Of a stretch of 64,000 nucleotides of DNA, positions 8,093 through 16,718 are shown in pieces. Numbering within the stretch: the first letter of the stretch is position 1; each line of letters begins with the position of its first letter. Source of the DNA: Betaproteobacteria bacterium. Its GTDB lineage: Bacteria > Pseudomonadota > Gammaproteobacteria > Burkholderiales > SG8-39. The translations under genes were made by a program, and so were the position numbers. A model generated the notes under the pieces. It was not told the origin of the DNA and did no database searches. It saw only the letters and a list, made by a program, of their open reading frames with translations. Location: positions 62,001-126,000 of the forward strand of contig JADJPT010000008.1 in assembly GCA_016713125.1 (NCBI GenBank), given 5' to 3'.

Positions 8093-9604
8093 TCAGGGAG
8101 TTCCGACCATGCGCAGCAGCTCGGCGTACGGCACGATGCGCCCGTGCAGCGGCAGGATGCGCTCCACCGCCAGGCCCAGGCGTTCGACGTTGGCCACCAG
8201 GTTGGCGTGGTTGGCGTTCACCGGTTTCGGCGCCGGCGCGCCGGCGGCCAGCGGGGTGTAGGCGTCGGCCTCGATCAGCAGCTTCTCGGCCGGCAGGTAG
8301 ACCATCAGAAAGGCAGAAGCGTGCGTGCTTTCGGCGATGGCGTGCACCTCGACCTTGCGCACGCCATCGTCGAACACCTGCCTGTCGCCCACGCCGGAGA
8401 GCTGCACGGCGCGGCGCGACTTGGCCAGCGCGTCGGGGGCGATGCGCGCGGGCACGGCCATCGCGCGCGCGAAGAAGGGCCGCGCCCGGGCGTGCACGTG
8501 CAGCGTCGCGCCGATCGAGGCCGCGGCGCGCAGGCCGCCGGCGTGGTCGTAGTGGTGGTGCGAATTGACCACGTTGCGCACGGGCTTGCCGGCCAGCTTG
8601 CCGGCGGCGTCGAGCATCAGCGTGGCGCGCGCGTCGTACAGCGGGCTCTCGACCACGATCATGTGGTCCTTCATCTCGATGGCCACGCTGTGGTGGCTGC
8701 CGCCGGTCAGGTACCAGACGCCGGGCGCGGCGCGCTCCACGCCGATGCGCTCGACCGCGCCGCGCACGTTATCCGGCGCGACCACGGCGGCCGCGACATT
8801 CGCCTTCACCTCGTTGACGTCCAGCTCGAACACCGGCTGGCCCTCGTGGCGCTGCGCGATGCGCGCCGGGAACCTCACGCCGTCCCAGTCGCGGTACTCG
8901 GCGTAGGTGATCGAACTGGAGATCTCGCCCAGCAGCGGATGCGGGAGCCGGGACTCCACGCGCTCGACCAGGTGGTCCGCGTTCAGGTAGGCCGTGGCCG
9001 TGTAGCGGCCCGGCGCGGTGAACGAGATCACCGACACGGGCCTGCCGTTCTCCTGCGTGAAGCGCAGCGCGGCCCGGTGGCGCATGGCGGCGAGGATCAC
9101 GCCGTGCGGCGTGGTCCACAGTTCGTGGATGCGCGCCGGCAGCGCCACCGGCGCGGGCAGGGCCGCGGGGCCGACCTGGTTCCAGGCGTGCTCGCCGGAC
9201 AGCAGTTGCGACACGCGCTGCTCGCCGGCCAGCGGCAGCGGCCCGCCGCCGCCGGGTTCGGCGCGGCTGCGCACGATGTCCTCGCGGTAGCCGGCGTGCG
9301 CGTAGTCGACCAGGCGCGCGTAGCTGTGGATGTTCTGCCGGGGCCAGGCGCCGCCGGGCTGGTAGGCCTGGCCGAAAGCCCAGGCGCTGCCGCTGCCAGC
9401 GTAGCGCAGGGTGTTCAGGCCATTGGCGCCCATCGCCTCGGCGGCGCGCTTGAGCACGGCCTGGGCGTCATAGGGCTGGGCGCCGGCACCCGGGGCGCTC
9501 GCACCCAGTGCGGCACAGAGCACCAGCGAGGCGAGCCGGCGCAGGAACGGCTGGAACGGCTGGAACGGCTGGCGAGGGTGGCGTGTACGGTCGTAGTCGT
9601 CATG
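8093..9604 (-). CDS. Exported MBL-fold metallo-hydrolase (start uncertain; possible frame break)
   Basis: A ~470-residue protein ends in a metallo-beta-lactamase domain with the zinc motif NSHHHYDHAGG and a later LPLHGRIVPY. It is preceded by a ~200-residue N-terminal domain, an arrangement seen in exported relay-type hydrolases. A hydrophobic export segment LASLVLCAALG ends in AGAQ. In its frame there is no ATG nearby; the only ATG (9603) is in another frame, and GTG (9523) would cut the signal peptide short. A one-base error between 9523 and 9603, beside three 9-bp GGAACGGCT repeats (9544-9570), would join ATG to the signal peptide. Substrate unknown. Confidence 0.8.
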   Translation of the reverse strand, partial: HDDYDRTRHPRQPFQPFQPFLRRLASLVLCAALGASAPGAGAQPYDAQAVLKRAAEAMGANGLNTLRYAGSGSAWAFGQAYQPGGAWPRQNIHSYARLVDYAHAGYREDIVRSRAEPGGGGPLPLAGEQRVSQLLSGEHAWNQVGPAALPAPVALPARIHELWTTPHGVILAAMRHRAALRFTQENGRPVSVISFTAPGRYTATAYLNADHLVERVESRLPHPLLGEISSSITYAEYRDWDGVRFPARIAQRHEGQPVFELDVNEVKANVAAAVVAPDNVRGAVERIGVERAAPGVWYLTGGSHHSVAIEMKDHMIVVESPLYDARATLMLDAAGKLAGKPVRNVVNSHHHYDHAGGLRAAASIGATLHVHARARPFFARAMAVPARIAPDALAKSRRAVQLSGVGDRQVFDDGVRKVEVHAIAESTHASAFLMVYLPAEKLLIEADAYTPLAAGAPAPKPVNANHANLVANVERLGLAVERILPLHGRIVPYAELLRMVGTP

Positions 9605-9752
9605 GCGGCAGGGGGCGGCGGTGCGCGGGGCGCGATGCCCAAGACTACCAGCCCTGCGCGCCGCCGGTGGCGGGAGCGCGCGCGGAGTGTGATAGTTTCC
9701 GCAATCCTCCACACCCACCGCGCGTTGCGACCGCACCGCGCCCCGAACCACG

Positions 9753-11816
9753 ATGAACGCCCCACTGCGCATCGCCCCCTCGGTCTGCCCGCACGACTGC
9801 ACCAGCACCTGCGCGCTGGAGATCGAGGTGCGCGACGCGAAGCACATCGGCCGCGTGCGCGGTTCGACGCGCAACACATACACCAACGGCGTGATCTGCG
9901 AGAAGGTCGCGCGCTACGCCGAGCGCGTGCACCACCCGGACCGCCTGCAGCACCCGCTCAAGCGCAGCGGGCCCAAGGGTTCGGGGCAGTTCACGCGCAT
10001 CTCCTGGGACGAGGCGCTGGACACCGTGGCCGAGCAGTTCCAGCGCGCCACTGCGAAACACGGCAGCGAGGCGGTGTGGCCGTATTTCTACGCCGGCACC
10101 ATGGGCCTGGTGCAGCGCGACGGCATCAACCGCCTGCGCCACCAGATGAAGTATTCGCGCTGGTACTCGACCATCTGCGTGGCGCTCTCCGACACCGGCT
10201 GGGCGGCCGGCGTGGGCGGCAAGCGCGGCGTCGACCTGCGCGAGATCGACGAACACTCCGACCTGGTGGTGATCTGGGGCGGCAACCCGGTGAACACCCA
10301 GGTCAACGTGATGACCCACGCCATGGCCGCCAGGAAGCGCGGCGCGAAGCTGGTGGTGGTCGATCCCTACCGCACCGGCACCGCGGCGCAGGCCGACATG
10401 CACCTGGCGGTGCGCCCGGGCACCGATGGCGCGCTGGCCTGCGCGGTCATGCACGTGCTGTTCGCCGAGGGTTACGCCGACTGGCCCTACCTGCGCAAGT
10501 ACACCGACGCGCCGGACGAGCTGGCCGCGCACCTGGCCAGCCGCACGCCGCAGTGGGCGGCCGGCATCACCGGACTCACAGTGGAGGAGATCCTCGCCTT
10601 CGCGCGTCTGTACGGGGCGACGAAGAAGAGTTTCATTCGCTGCCACCACGGTTTCTCGCGCAGCCGCAACGGCGCGGCCAACATGCATGCGGTCACCTGC
10701 CTGCCGGCGGTGACCGGCGCCTGGCAGTACCCGGGCGGCGGCGCGGTCTACGGGCAGACCGGCATGTATCCGCTGCAGCGCGAACTGATCGAGGGCTCGG
10801 AGTTGATCGATCCCTCGATACGCGCGCTCGACCAGTCGCGCCTGGGACCCATCCTGACCGGCGACCCCGAGGCCCTGCACCACGGCCCGCCGGTCACCGC
10901 GATGATCGTGCAGAACACCAACCCCGCGATGGTCTGCCCCGAGCTGCAACTGGTGCACAAGGGCCTGGCGCGCGAGGACCTGTTCCTGTGCGTGCACGAA
11001 CAGTTCATGACCGAGACGGCGGCCTTCGCCGACCTGGTGCTGCCCGCCACCACCTTCCTCGAGCACGACGACATGTACACGGCCAGCGGCCACACCTATT
11101 TCCAGGTGGCCCGCGCGCTGATCGAGCCGCTGGCCGAATGCCGCGAGAACCACTGGGTGATCGCGCAGCTGGCCCGCCGCCTGGGCGCGCGGCACCGCGC
11201 CTACGACATGAGCGCCTGGGAGATCATGGACGAGGTGCTGCGCGTCTCGGGCATGTGGGACGCGCAGAAGAACCTCGACGCCGGCGGCCAGGATTTCGCG
11301 CTGCCCTTCGAGCAGGCGCATTTCCTCGACGGCTTTCCCACGCCGGAGGGCAGGTTCCGCTTCAAGCCCGACTGGAAGAGCTGCGGCGGGCGCTGGCAGG
11401 AGATGCCGGTGCTGCCCGACCACATGGACGTGATCGACAAGGCCTGCGAGGCCAGGCCCTACCGGCTGGTGGCCGCGCCGGCGCGCACCTTTCTGAACTC
11501 CACGTTCACCGAGACGCCGGGATCGCTGGCGCGCGAAAAGCGCCCGACCGCGCTGCTGCACCCCGAGGATTGCGCGGCCCTGGGCGTGGCCGAGGGCGAT
11601 CGCGTGCAGATCGGCAACGAGCGCGGCGCGGTGCTGGTGCACGTCCGGCCGCAGGGCGGCCAGCAACGCGGCGTGGTGGTGGTGGAGGGCATCTGGCCGA
11701 ACCGGCATTTCGAGAACGGCATGGGCATCAACGCGCTGACCAGCGCCGAGCCGGGCTGGCCCAACGGCGGTGCGGTGTTCCACGACACCGCGGTCTGGGT
11801 GAAGCGCTGCGACTAG
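9753..11816 (+). CDS. Molybdopterin-dependent oxidoreductase (DMSO-reductase superfamily)
   Basis: This 687-residue enzyme carries an N-terminal [4Fe-4S] motif VCPHDCTSTC with a fourth Cys in VICEKV, then the bis-MGD-binding folds. Examples are VIWGGNPVNTQ, KLVVVDPYRTGTA, QNTNPAMV and a C-terminal molybdopterin dinucleotide domain (FLNSTFTETPG to AEPGWPNGG). It lacks a Tat signal, so it is probably cytoplasmic. No electron-transfer or membrane subunit is adjacent. It is divergent from the MBL gene and convergent with a LysR stub. Proteins of this shape are usually annotated as formate-dehydrogenase-like; the substrate is unknown. Confidence 0.92.
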   Translation: MNAPLRIAPSVCPHDCTSTCALEIEVRDAKHIGRVRGSTRNTYTNGVICEKVARYAERVHHPDRLQHPLKRSGPKGSGQFTRISWDEALDTVAEQFQRATAKHGSEAVWPYFYAGTMGLVQRDGINRLRHQMKYSRWYSTICVALSDTGWAAGVGGKRGVDLREIDEHSDLVVIWGGNPVNTQVNVMTHAMAARKRGAKLVVVDPYRTGTAAQADMHLAVRPGTDGALACAVMHVLFAEGYADWPYLRKYTDAPDELAAHLASRTPQWAAGITGLTVEEILAFARLYGATKKSFIRCHHGFSRSRNGAANMHAVTCLPAVTGAWQYPGGGAVYGQTGMYPLQRELIEGSELIDPSIRALDQSRLGPILTGDPEALHHGPPVTAMIVQNTNPAMVCPELQLVHKGLAREDLFLCVHEQFMTETAAFADLVLPATTFLEHDDMYTASGHTYFQVARALIEPLAECRENHWVIAQLARRLGARHRAYDMSAWEIMDEVLRVSGMWDAQKNLDAGGQDFALPFEQAHFLDGFPTPEGRFRFKPDWKSCGGRWQEMPVLPDHMDVIDKACEARPYRLVAAPARTFLNSTFTETPGSLAREKRPTALLHPEDCAALGVAEGDRVQIGNERGAVLVHVRPQGGQQRGVVVVEGIWPNRHFENGMGINALTSAEPGWPNGGAVFHDTAVWVKRCD

Positions 11817-11843
11817 TCCGGGCGGCGCCGCCGGCATGCCGCC

Positions 11844-12113
11844 TCAGGCGGCGTTCTTGCCCTTGATCGCCACCTCCAGCGCCGAGACGTTCTCGAGCAC
11901 GGGCTTGGCGTAGCGGTAGAGGGTGTCGCCCTTGGCCGTGGGACGGATGCTGCGGTGCAATCGCTCGAACAGCGGCGCGCCGATCTGCATCTCCAGCCGC
12001 CGGATGCGCGCCGAGACGTTCGATTGCACGGTATTGAGTCTCTCGGCGGCTTTGGCGAAGCCCGCGACTTCGTACACGGTCACGAAGCAGTGAAGATCCC
12101 TGAGATCGAGCAT
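11844..12113 (-). CDS. Stand-alone LysR-type DNA-binding domain (89 aa)
   Basis: The protein is a complete LysR winged HTH: LDLRDLHCFVTVYEVAGFAK, then the AAERLNTVQSNVSARI recognition helix, LFERLHR, and the start of the linker helix. It ends after GKNAA with a proper stop. The ~200-residue effector domain of normal LysR regulators is missing, and none of it is found downstream because the next gene converges 28 bp away. It is either a truncated remnant or a genuine mini-regulator that could compete for LysR sites. Base composition is that of the host. Confidence 0.8.
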   Translation of the reverse strand: MLDLRDLHCFVTVYEVAGFAKAAERLNTVQSNVSARIRRLEMQIGAPLFERLHRSIRPTAKGDTLYRYAKPVLENVSALEVAIKGKNAA

Positions 12114-12194
12114 GGCGGATATCCCCCGATATCTTGCCGGCAGATGGTGATCTTAACTTACCGTTCGACGAATACCCGGCTGGTTCGCAATATT

Positions 12195-12219
12195 CCCCGG
12201 TGATCCATACCGGGGAGGG
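12195..12219 (+). promoter_or_regulatory. Hairpin overlapping the ribosome binding site of the caspase-like gene
   Basis: CCCCGGT (12195-12201) can pair with ACCGGGG (12209-12215) around a 7-nt loop. The 3' arm covers the first bases of the Shine-Dalgarno sequence GGAGGG (12214-12219), six nt before ATG at 12226. This could lower translation until opened. Confidence 0.4.
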
Positions 12220-12225
12220 CGGGAA

Positions 12226-14063
12226 ATGCGGATTCTTGCGATACACGGCGTCGGGCATGGGGACGCAAAGACCAACTGGCAGCCGGAGTGGGCGGCGGCC
12301 ATGGGCGCCGGTCTGCAGGCCTGGAATCCGGGCTGCAGCCGCAGGTGGAGTTCCTCGCCTACGACCGCTTCTTCGAGGACGAGGACCTCAACGCCCCGGT
12401 GGTGGCCGAGGCCCTGATCCGGCTCAGCGCCAGCGGCCTGTTCCATGGCATCGCCGACCTGTTCCGCAACCGGCGCGGACTGGGCACGCTGCTCGAGGAC
12501 GTGCGCTGGACCGCCGGCATGGTCGCGCAATGGGTCGCGCTGGAGGGCCTGCGCGCCCGCCTGCGCGCGCACCTGGCCGCCGAACTGCGCCGCTTCCAGC
12601 CGGAGCTGATCGTGGCCCACAGCCTGGGATCGCTGATCGCCTACGACACGCTGCGGCGCGACGAAGTGGCGCGCCCGGCGCAGCCGCTGGCGCCGGGCTG
12701 CACGCTGCTGACCATGGGCTCGCAGATCGGCAACCCGGCGGTGCGCACGACTTTCGGCGGGCGCATCGAGCAACTGGAAAGCCTGCGCTTCTGGTGGCAC
12801 CTGTACAACCAGGAGGACGACGTCTTCACCAGCGCGATCGACCTGCCGGGCCGCGAGCGCTTCCGGCAGGTCGACACCCATTTCGACATCGAAGGCCTGG
12901 CCGACCACGACGGCGCGCACTACCTGAACCACGAGGGCGCGCGCCAGGCGGTGTGGCAGGATCTGGCCGCCTCGGCCGGCGCACCGCGCTCGCTGCGCGC
13001 GTCCGCGGGCCGCATGCGGCCCCTGGCGCTGGCGCCGCGGCACGTGCGCGCGGCGAAGAAATCGGCGCAGGCCAGGCCGCAGCTGCGCGCGCTGCTGGTC
13101 GGCATCGCCGACTATCCGGATGCGGCCTCGCGGCTGGAAGGCCCGGTCAACGACGTGTTCAGCGTCAGCGCGGCGCTGCAGGAGCTGGGTTTTCCGGCCG
13201 ACGGCATACGCGTGGTGCTCAACGACCGCGCCACCACCGCCGGCATCCGCGAGCGGCTCAGGTGGCTGCTGGCCGATGCGCGCCCCGCCGACCAGTTGTT
13301 CTTCTACTTCGCCGGGCACGGCGCGCAGGTGCCGGGTTACGGCGTGGACGCCGAGGTCGACCGCTCCGACGAATGCCTGGTGCCCTACGATTTCGACTGG
13401 TCGCAGGGCCGCGCGATCACCGACGACGAGTTCTGCGCGCTGTACAGCCAGCTGCCCTACCAGGCGCACTTCACCGCGGTGCTCGACTGCTGCCACTCGG
13501 GCGGCATGGCGCGCGCCGGCGGGGCCAAGGCGCGCGGCCTCACGCCGCCGGACGACATCCGCCACCGCATGATCCGCTGGGACGCGGCCACCAGCATGTG
13601 GCTGCCGCGCGAGCGCTTCACGGACAAGAGCGCGCGTTCCGGCGGCAAGCCGGCGCGGCTGCGGCGCGCCGCCGACCGCGAGGCCTGGGTCGGGCGCAGC
13701 GGCGGCGTGCAGCGCCTCGGGCGCGGCTCGTCGCTGTGGATGGAGAGCGAGGGCGCGCACCGGCGCGCGGCGCGCGCCAACGGCCACCTGGGCGCCTACA
13801 CGCCGGTGCTGCTGGAAGCCTGCCGCGAGGGCGAACTGGCCTACGAATACCGCCACGGCGTGACCTCGCACGGCGCCTTCACCTACGCGCTGTGCCAGGT
13901 GCTGCGCGAAGCGGCGCGCAGCACGCGGCGCACGCCGCTCACCTATGCGCAACTGGTGGCGGAAACCGCGCGGCGCATCAAGTCGGTGGTCGACGAGCCG
14001 CAGAACCCGCAGCTGGTCTGCCCCAGGGTGCGCGAGAAGCAGGCCATCCCGGGGCTGGGCTGA
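12226..14063 (+). CDS. Alpha/beta-hydrolase - caspase (peptidase C14) fusion, one frameshift
   Basis: Two overlapping frames join into one ~610-residue protein if a single C is restored near 12333 (CCGGGC-CTGCAG). The first part, MRILAIHGVGHGD, opens an alpha/beta-hydrolase domain with oxyanion HGVG and nucleophile Ser in VAHSLGS (Ser codon 12621). From ~13080 a caspase-like domain follows: LLVGIADYPDA, catalytic His in FYFAGHGAQ (codon 13317), and catalytic Cys in VLDCCHSGG (codon 13491). Bacterial metacaspase-like proteins cleave after Arg/Lys or trigger cell death; the lipase-like fusion partner is unusual. A predicted metallopeptidase starts 23 bp downstream, probably in the same operon. 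Confidence 0.85.
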
Positions 14064-14085
14064 ACGTAGGCAAAAGGAGAGGCAG

Positions 14086-15238
14086 ATGGCCAGGGCATCC
14101 GCATCGAAGGCACGCAAGACCGGAAGGCAGGGGCGCGCGAAGACAACCGCAGCCACCGGCCGTTACCTGGGCGCGGCGGTGGCGTCCTCGCACCGCTATT
14201 GCGCGGCGCGCTTTCCCAAGGCGCGCCGCTTCGCGCCGGGCGTGGCCGCGGGGCGCGCGCGCCTCATCCGCCAGAGCGCCGACAAATGGATGAACGGCAG
14301 CACGCTGCGTTACTGGTTCTTCGACAAGCCGAAGAAGTGGGGCGCGGCCGAGGCGCAGAAGGACGTGGTGCGTGCCGCCTTCGCCAGCTGGAAGGCGCTG
14401 GGCATCGGCCTGGACTTCGTCGAGGTGGAGCGGCGCGCCGACGCCGACCTGCGCATCGCCTTCCAGATCGGCGACGGTTCGTGGTCCTACATCGGCACCG
14501 ACGTGCGCACGCCGCGCGAGGACCCGCGCACCATGAACTTCGGCTGGGACCTGCTCGAGGATCCGCAGGAGGGCATGGACACCGCGCTGCACGAGACCGG
14601 CCACACCCTGGGCTTTCCGCACGAGCACCAGAACCCCTTCGCCGGCATCGTCTGGAACGAAGCGGCCGTGTATGCCGCGATGAAAGGCGAGCCCAACTAC
14701 TGGGATCGTGCCACCACCTTCCAGAACATCATCGAGAAGATCGTTCCGGATTCGGTGCAGGGCTCGGACTGGGACCCCGGACTCGGTCATGCACTATCCC
14801 TTCGACCCGGGCATGATCGACCAGCCCGCGCGCTACCGCGACGGGCTGGTGCCGGCCGGCGGGCTCTCGGCGCGCGATCGACAGTGGGCGCTGAAGTTCT
14901 ACCCGGGGATGGCGGGGCGCCCGCCGCGCGCGCTGGTGCCGCTCGAAACGGCGGCCCTGGACCTGGGCCCGGCCGAGCAGGCCGATTTCACCTTCGTGCC
15001 GGATCAGGATCGCGAGTACGAGTTCCGCACCTTCGGCACGGCCGATACGGCGATGGCCCTGTATGCGCCCGGTGCGCCCGGCGCGCAGGGCGAGACGGTG
15101 CTCGCCGCGGACGACGACTCGGGCACCGAGCGCAACGCGTACCTGAAGCTCAGGCTGCGCGCCGGCGAGCACTACCTGCTGCGCGTGCGAATGCAGTTCG
15201 AGGACGCCGCGGGCAGGACCGCGGTCATGGTGTGGTGA
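14086..15238 (+). CDS. Astacin-like (M12A/matrixin-type) zinc metallopeptidase, one frameshift
   Basis: The zinc site HETGHTLGFPHEH (residues 169-181) matches the astacin/metzincin HExxHxxGxxHE signature. The Met-turn DSVMHYPFD follows, but in a different frame. Removing one C from the CCCC run at 14775-14778 joins the two parts and restores both hallmarks in one ~383-residue protein. The C-terminal ~130 residues (FTFVPDQDREYEF...) look like a beta-sandwich accessory domain. No classical signal peptide is seen; the N-terminus is Lys/Arg/Ala-rich. ATG follows AAGGAGA. It sits 23 bp after the caspase-hydrolase gene, suggesting a joint proteolytic role. Confidence 0.82.
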
Positions 15239-15250
15239 GGCGCGCGGCGA

Positions 15251-15550
15251 TCAGCGCCCGAGGATCAGCGCGCCGCGGAAGCGCTGTTGCATGTCCTCGA
15301 GGGCGTGGCGCGCGCCCATCAGGTCGCCCGACTGCAGGGCGGCGCCGATGCGGCCCAGGCCGGACTCCAGCGTGTCGTTGATCGGCGAGGCCGGCGGCAC
15401 CGGGGCGTGGCGGAAATCCTCGCGCACCACCTGGTAGGCCTCCTGCGCCGCGCCGAGGTCGCCGTAATCCAGGCTGGAGAGCAGTTGCCGGAAGCCGTCG
15501 CCGCGCTGGCGGCGCGGCGCTGAAACGGGTGAAACAGCGTATGCGGACAT
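15251..15550 (-). CDS. Small protein with two internal repeats (99 aa), unknown function
   Basis: I cannot assign a family. Two similar ~22-residue units are visible: LLSSLDYGDLGAAQEAYQVV and IGAALQSGDLMGARHALEDM. They share the pattern L..(L/A)..GDL.(A/G)A..A, likely a helical-hairpin pair. Similar short GDL-repeat proteins occur in Burkholderiales. It is convergent with the metallopeptidase gene (12 bp apart) and has host-like codon use. It lacks a signal peptide. Confidence 0.6.
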   Translation of the reverse strand: MSAYAVSPVSAPRRQRGDGFRQLLSSLDYGDLGAAQEAYQVVREDFRHAPVPPASPINDTLESGLGRIGAALQSGDLMGARHALEDMQQRFRGALILGR

Positions 15551-15606
15551 GGGTGCCTGCTCCCTGCGATGGCCGCGGACGAGATGTCCGCATGGGAGAA
15601 GTATCC

Positions 15607-16494
15607 TCAGCGGCGCGCGCGCCCAGCCGAGGATAAGCGCGGGGTTTCCCGCTCTTTTCCGGCGGCTGGCGCGCGGCGCGGCGCGCGTCGCGCACGTGCG
15701 GCGCCCGGCGCCGGCGGCTCGACCGAGGCGGCGAAGGCCTGCGAGGCGCGTTTCGCCGCCAGCAGGGTTTCCTTGCCCAGCGCGGCGCGCTCGGCGGCGT
15801 CGACCACGTTGAGCGGAAACACCGAGGATATGGCCGCCACCACGTTGCCGCCCTCGTCCAGCACCGGCGCCGACACGCCGCCGGCGCCCGGGTTGTTCTC
15901 GCCCTCGTTCCAGGCGATGCCTTCGCGCCGGATGCGCGTCAGCTGGGCGCGCAGCCGCGCAGGGTCGGCCACGGTGCCGGCCGTGAAGCGCGCCAGGCCG
16001 CGCTCGCGTTCGGTGGCCAGCAGCAGGGCCGGATCGCCCAGCGCCAGGAAGATCTTGCCGCTGGCGGTCGAATGCAGGGGGCGATGCTCGCCCACGCGCA
16101 TGATCACGCGCAGCGCGTGCGGACTCTCCACCGTGGCCACCACCAGCGCGCGGTTGCCGTCCAGCAGCACCGCGTGGGCCGAGTGGCCGGTGCGTGCCAC
16201 CAGGGCGCCGAGGTAGGGCGTGACCACGCGCACGATGTTCTGGCGCGTGGCGAAGATCGAACCCAGGCGGAAGGCGCCCACGCCCACCCGCACCAGACGA
16301 GTATCCGGGTCCTGCTCAAGGATGCGCCAGCGGCGCAGCGCCGCCACCAGGCGCGAGACCACGCTCTTGTGCATGTCCAGCTCGCGCGCCAATTCGCCGA
16401 TCGCGAACTCGCTGCGTTCGTGGGTGAAGGCGTTCAGCACCCGCATGGCCTTGTCCACGGTCTTGCGCGCCGATCCGTCCGTTTCCTGCGCCAT
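15607..16494 (-). CDS. IclR-family transcriptional regulator
   Basis: This ~295-residue regulator has an N-terminal winged HTH (KTVDKAMRVLNAF, then IGELARELDMHKSVVSRLV) and an IclR effector domain (HSTASGKIFLALGDP; IRREGIAWNEGENNPGAGG; NVVAAIS). The C-terminal ~50 residues are Ala/Arg/Pro-rich, an atypical tail. The frame is open further upstream but ATG 16494 fits the family start. It is divergent from the CoA-ligase operon with two identical-pattern operators between them. IclR proteins typically sense a pathway acid or CoA ester and control the neighbouring operon. Confidence 0.9.
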   Translation of the reverse strand: MAQETDGSARKTVDKAMRVLNAFTHERSEFAIGELARELDMHKSVVSRLVAALRRWRILEQDPDTRLVRVGVGAFRLGSIFATRQNIVRVVTPYLGALVARTGHSAHAVLLDGNRALVVATVESPHALRVIMRVGEHRPLHSTASGKIFLALGDPALLLATERERGLARFTAGTVADPARLRAQLTRIRREGIAWNEGENNPGAGGVSAPVLDEGGNVVAAISSVFPLNVVDAAERAALGKETLLAAKRASQAFAASVEPPAPGAARARRAPRRAPAAGKERETPRLSSAGRARR

Positions 16495-16508
16495 GGCCGG
16501 CTCCGATA

Positions 16509-16525
16509 GTTGCCGTATCCGCAAC
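16509..16525. promoter_or_regulatory. IclR operator candidate 1 (GTTGC-N7-GCAAC)
   Basis: A 17-bp inverted repeat with centre CGTATCC lies 15 bp before the iclR start codon. It matches site 2 except at two central positions (pattern GTTGCCkTATCmGCAAC). Confidence 0.6.
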
Positions 16526-16561
16526 ATGATGCCATGCAGCATGCCGGCATCGCCAGACAAT

Positions 16562-16590
16562 AGAGTAAAACGCAGTTGCCTTATCAGCAA
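16562..16590 (-). promoter_or_regulatory. Promoter of the iclR gene (TTGCTG-N17-TACTCT)
   Basis: On the minus strand TTGCTG (16585-16590) and TACTCT (16562-16567) are 17 bp apart. The -35 box lies inside operator 2, which would give autorepression. Confidence 0.4.
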
Positions 16591-16591
16591 C
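16575..16591. promoter_or_regulatory. IclR operator candidate 2 (GTTGC-N7-GCAAC)
   Basis: The second copy of the 17-bp palindrome, centre CTTATCA, lies 66 bp from copy 1. It overlaps the iclR -35 box and ends 12 bp before the -35 box of the divergent operon. Confidence 0.6.
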
Positions 16592-16603
16592 AAGTATGCG
16601 GGT

Positions 16604-16631
16604 TTGACACTTATGCAGGGGCTTGCATACT
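16604..16631 (+). promoter_or_regulatory. Promoter of the CoA-ligase operon (TTGACA-N16-CATACT)
   Basis: A perfect -35 TTGACA (16604-16609) is followed after 16 bp by CATACT (16626-16631). Transcription would start near 16638, ~80 nt before the first gene. Confidence 0.6.
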
Positions 16632-16718
16632 GTGCGGCTGGCGCATGCACTGGCGCGCCGGTTTGCGCAAGGAAATCAAGGGAATGACACACATCACGCC
16701 GGTCGTGCCGGAGCGCGC

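Noticed and set aside
7928..11866. Very long plus-strand open frame (1312 codons)
   Set aside because: It lies antisense to the MBL gene and out of frame with the molybdenum enzyme; composition is Arg/Ala/Gly/His-rich as expected of a shadow frame in high-G+C DNA.
16623..16718. Longer N-terminus for the CoA ligase
   Set aside because: The upstream codons overlap the promoter -10 region, and family similarity starts only after 16719.
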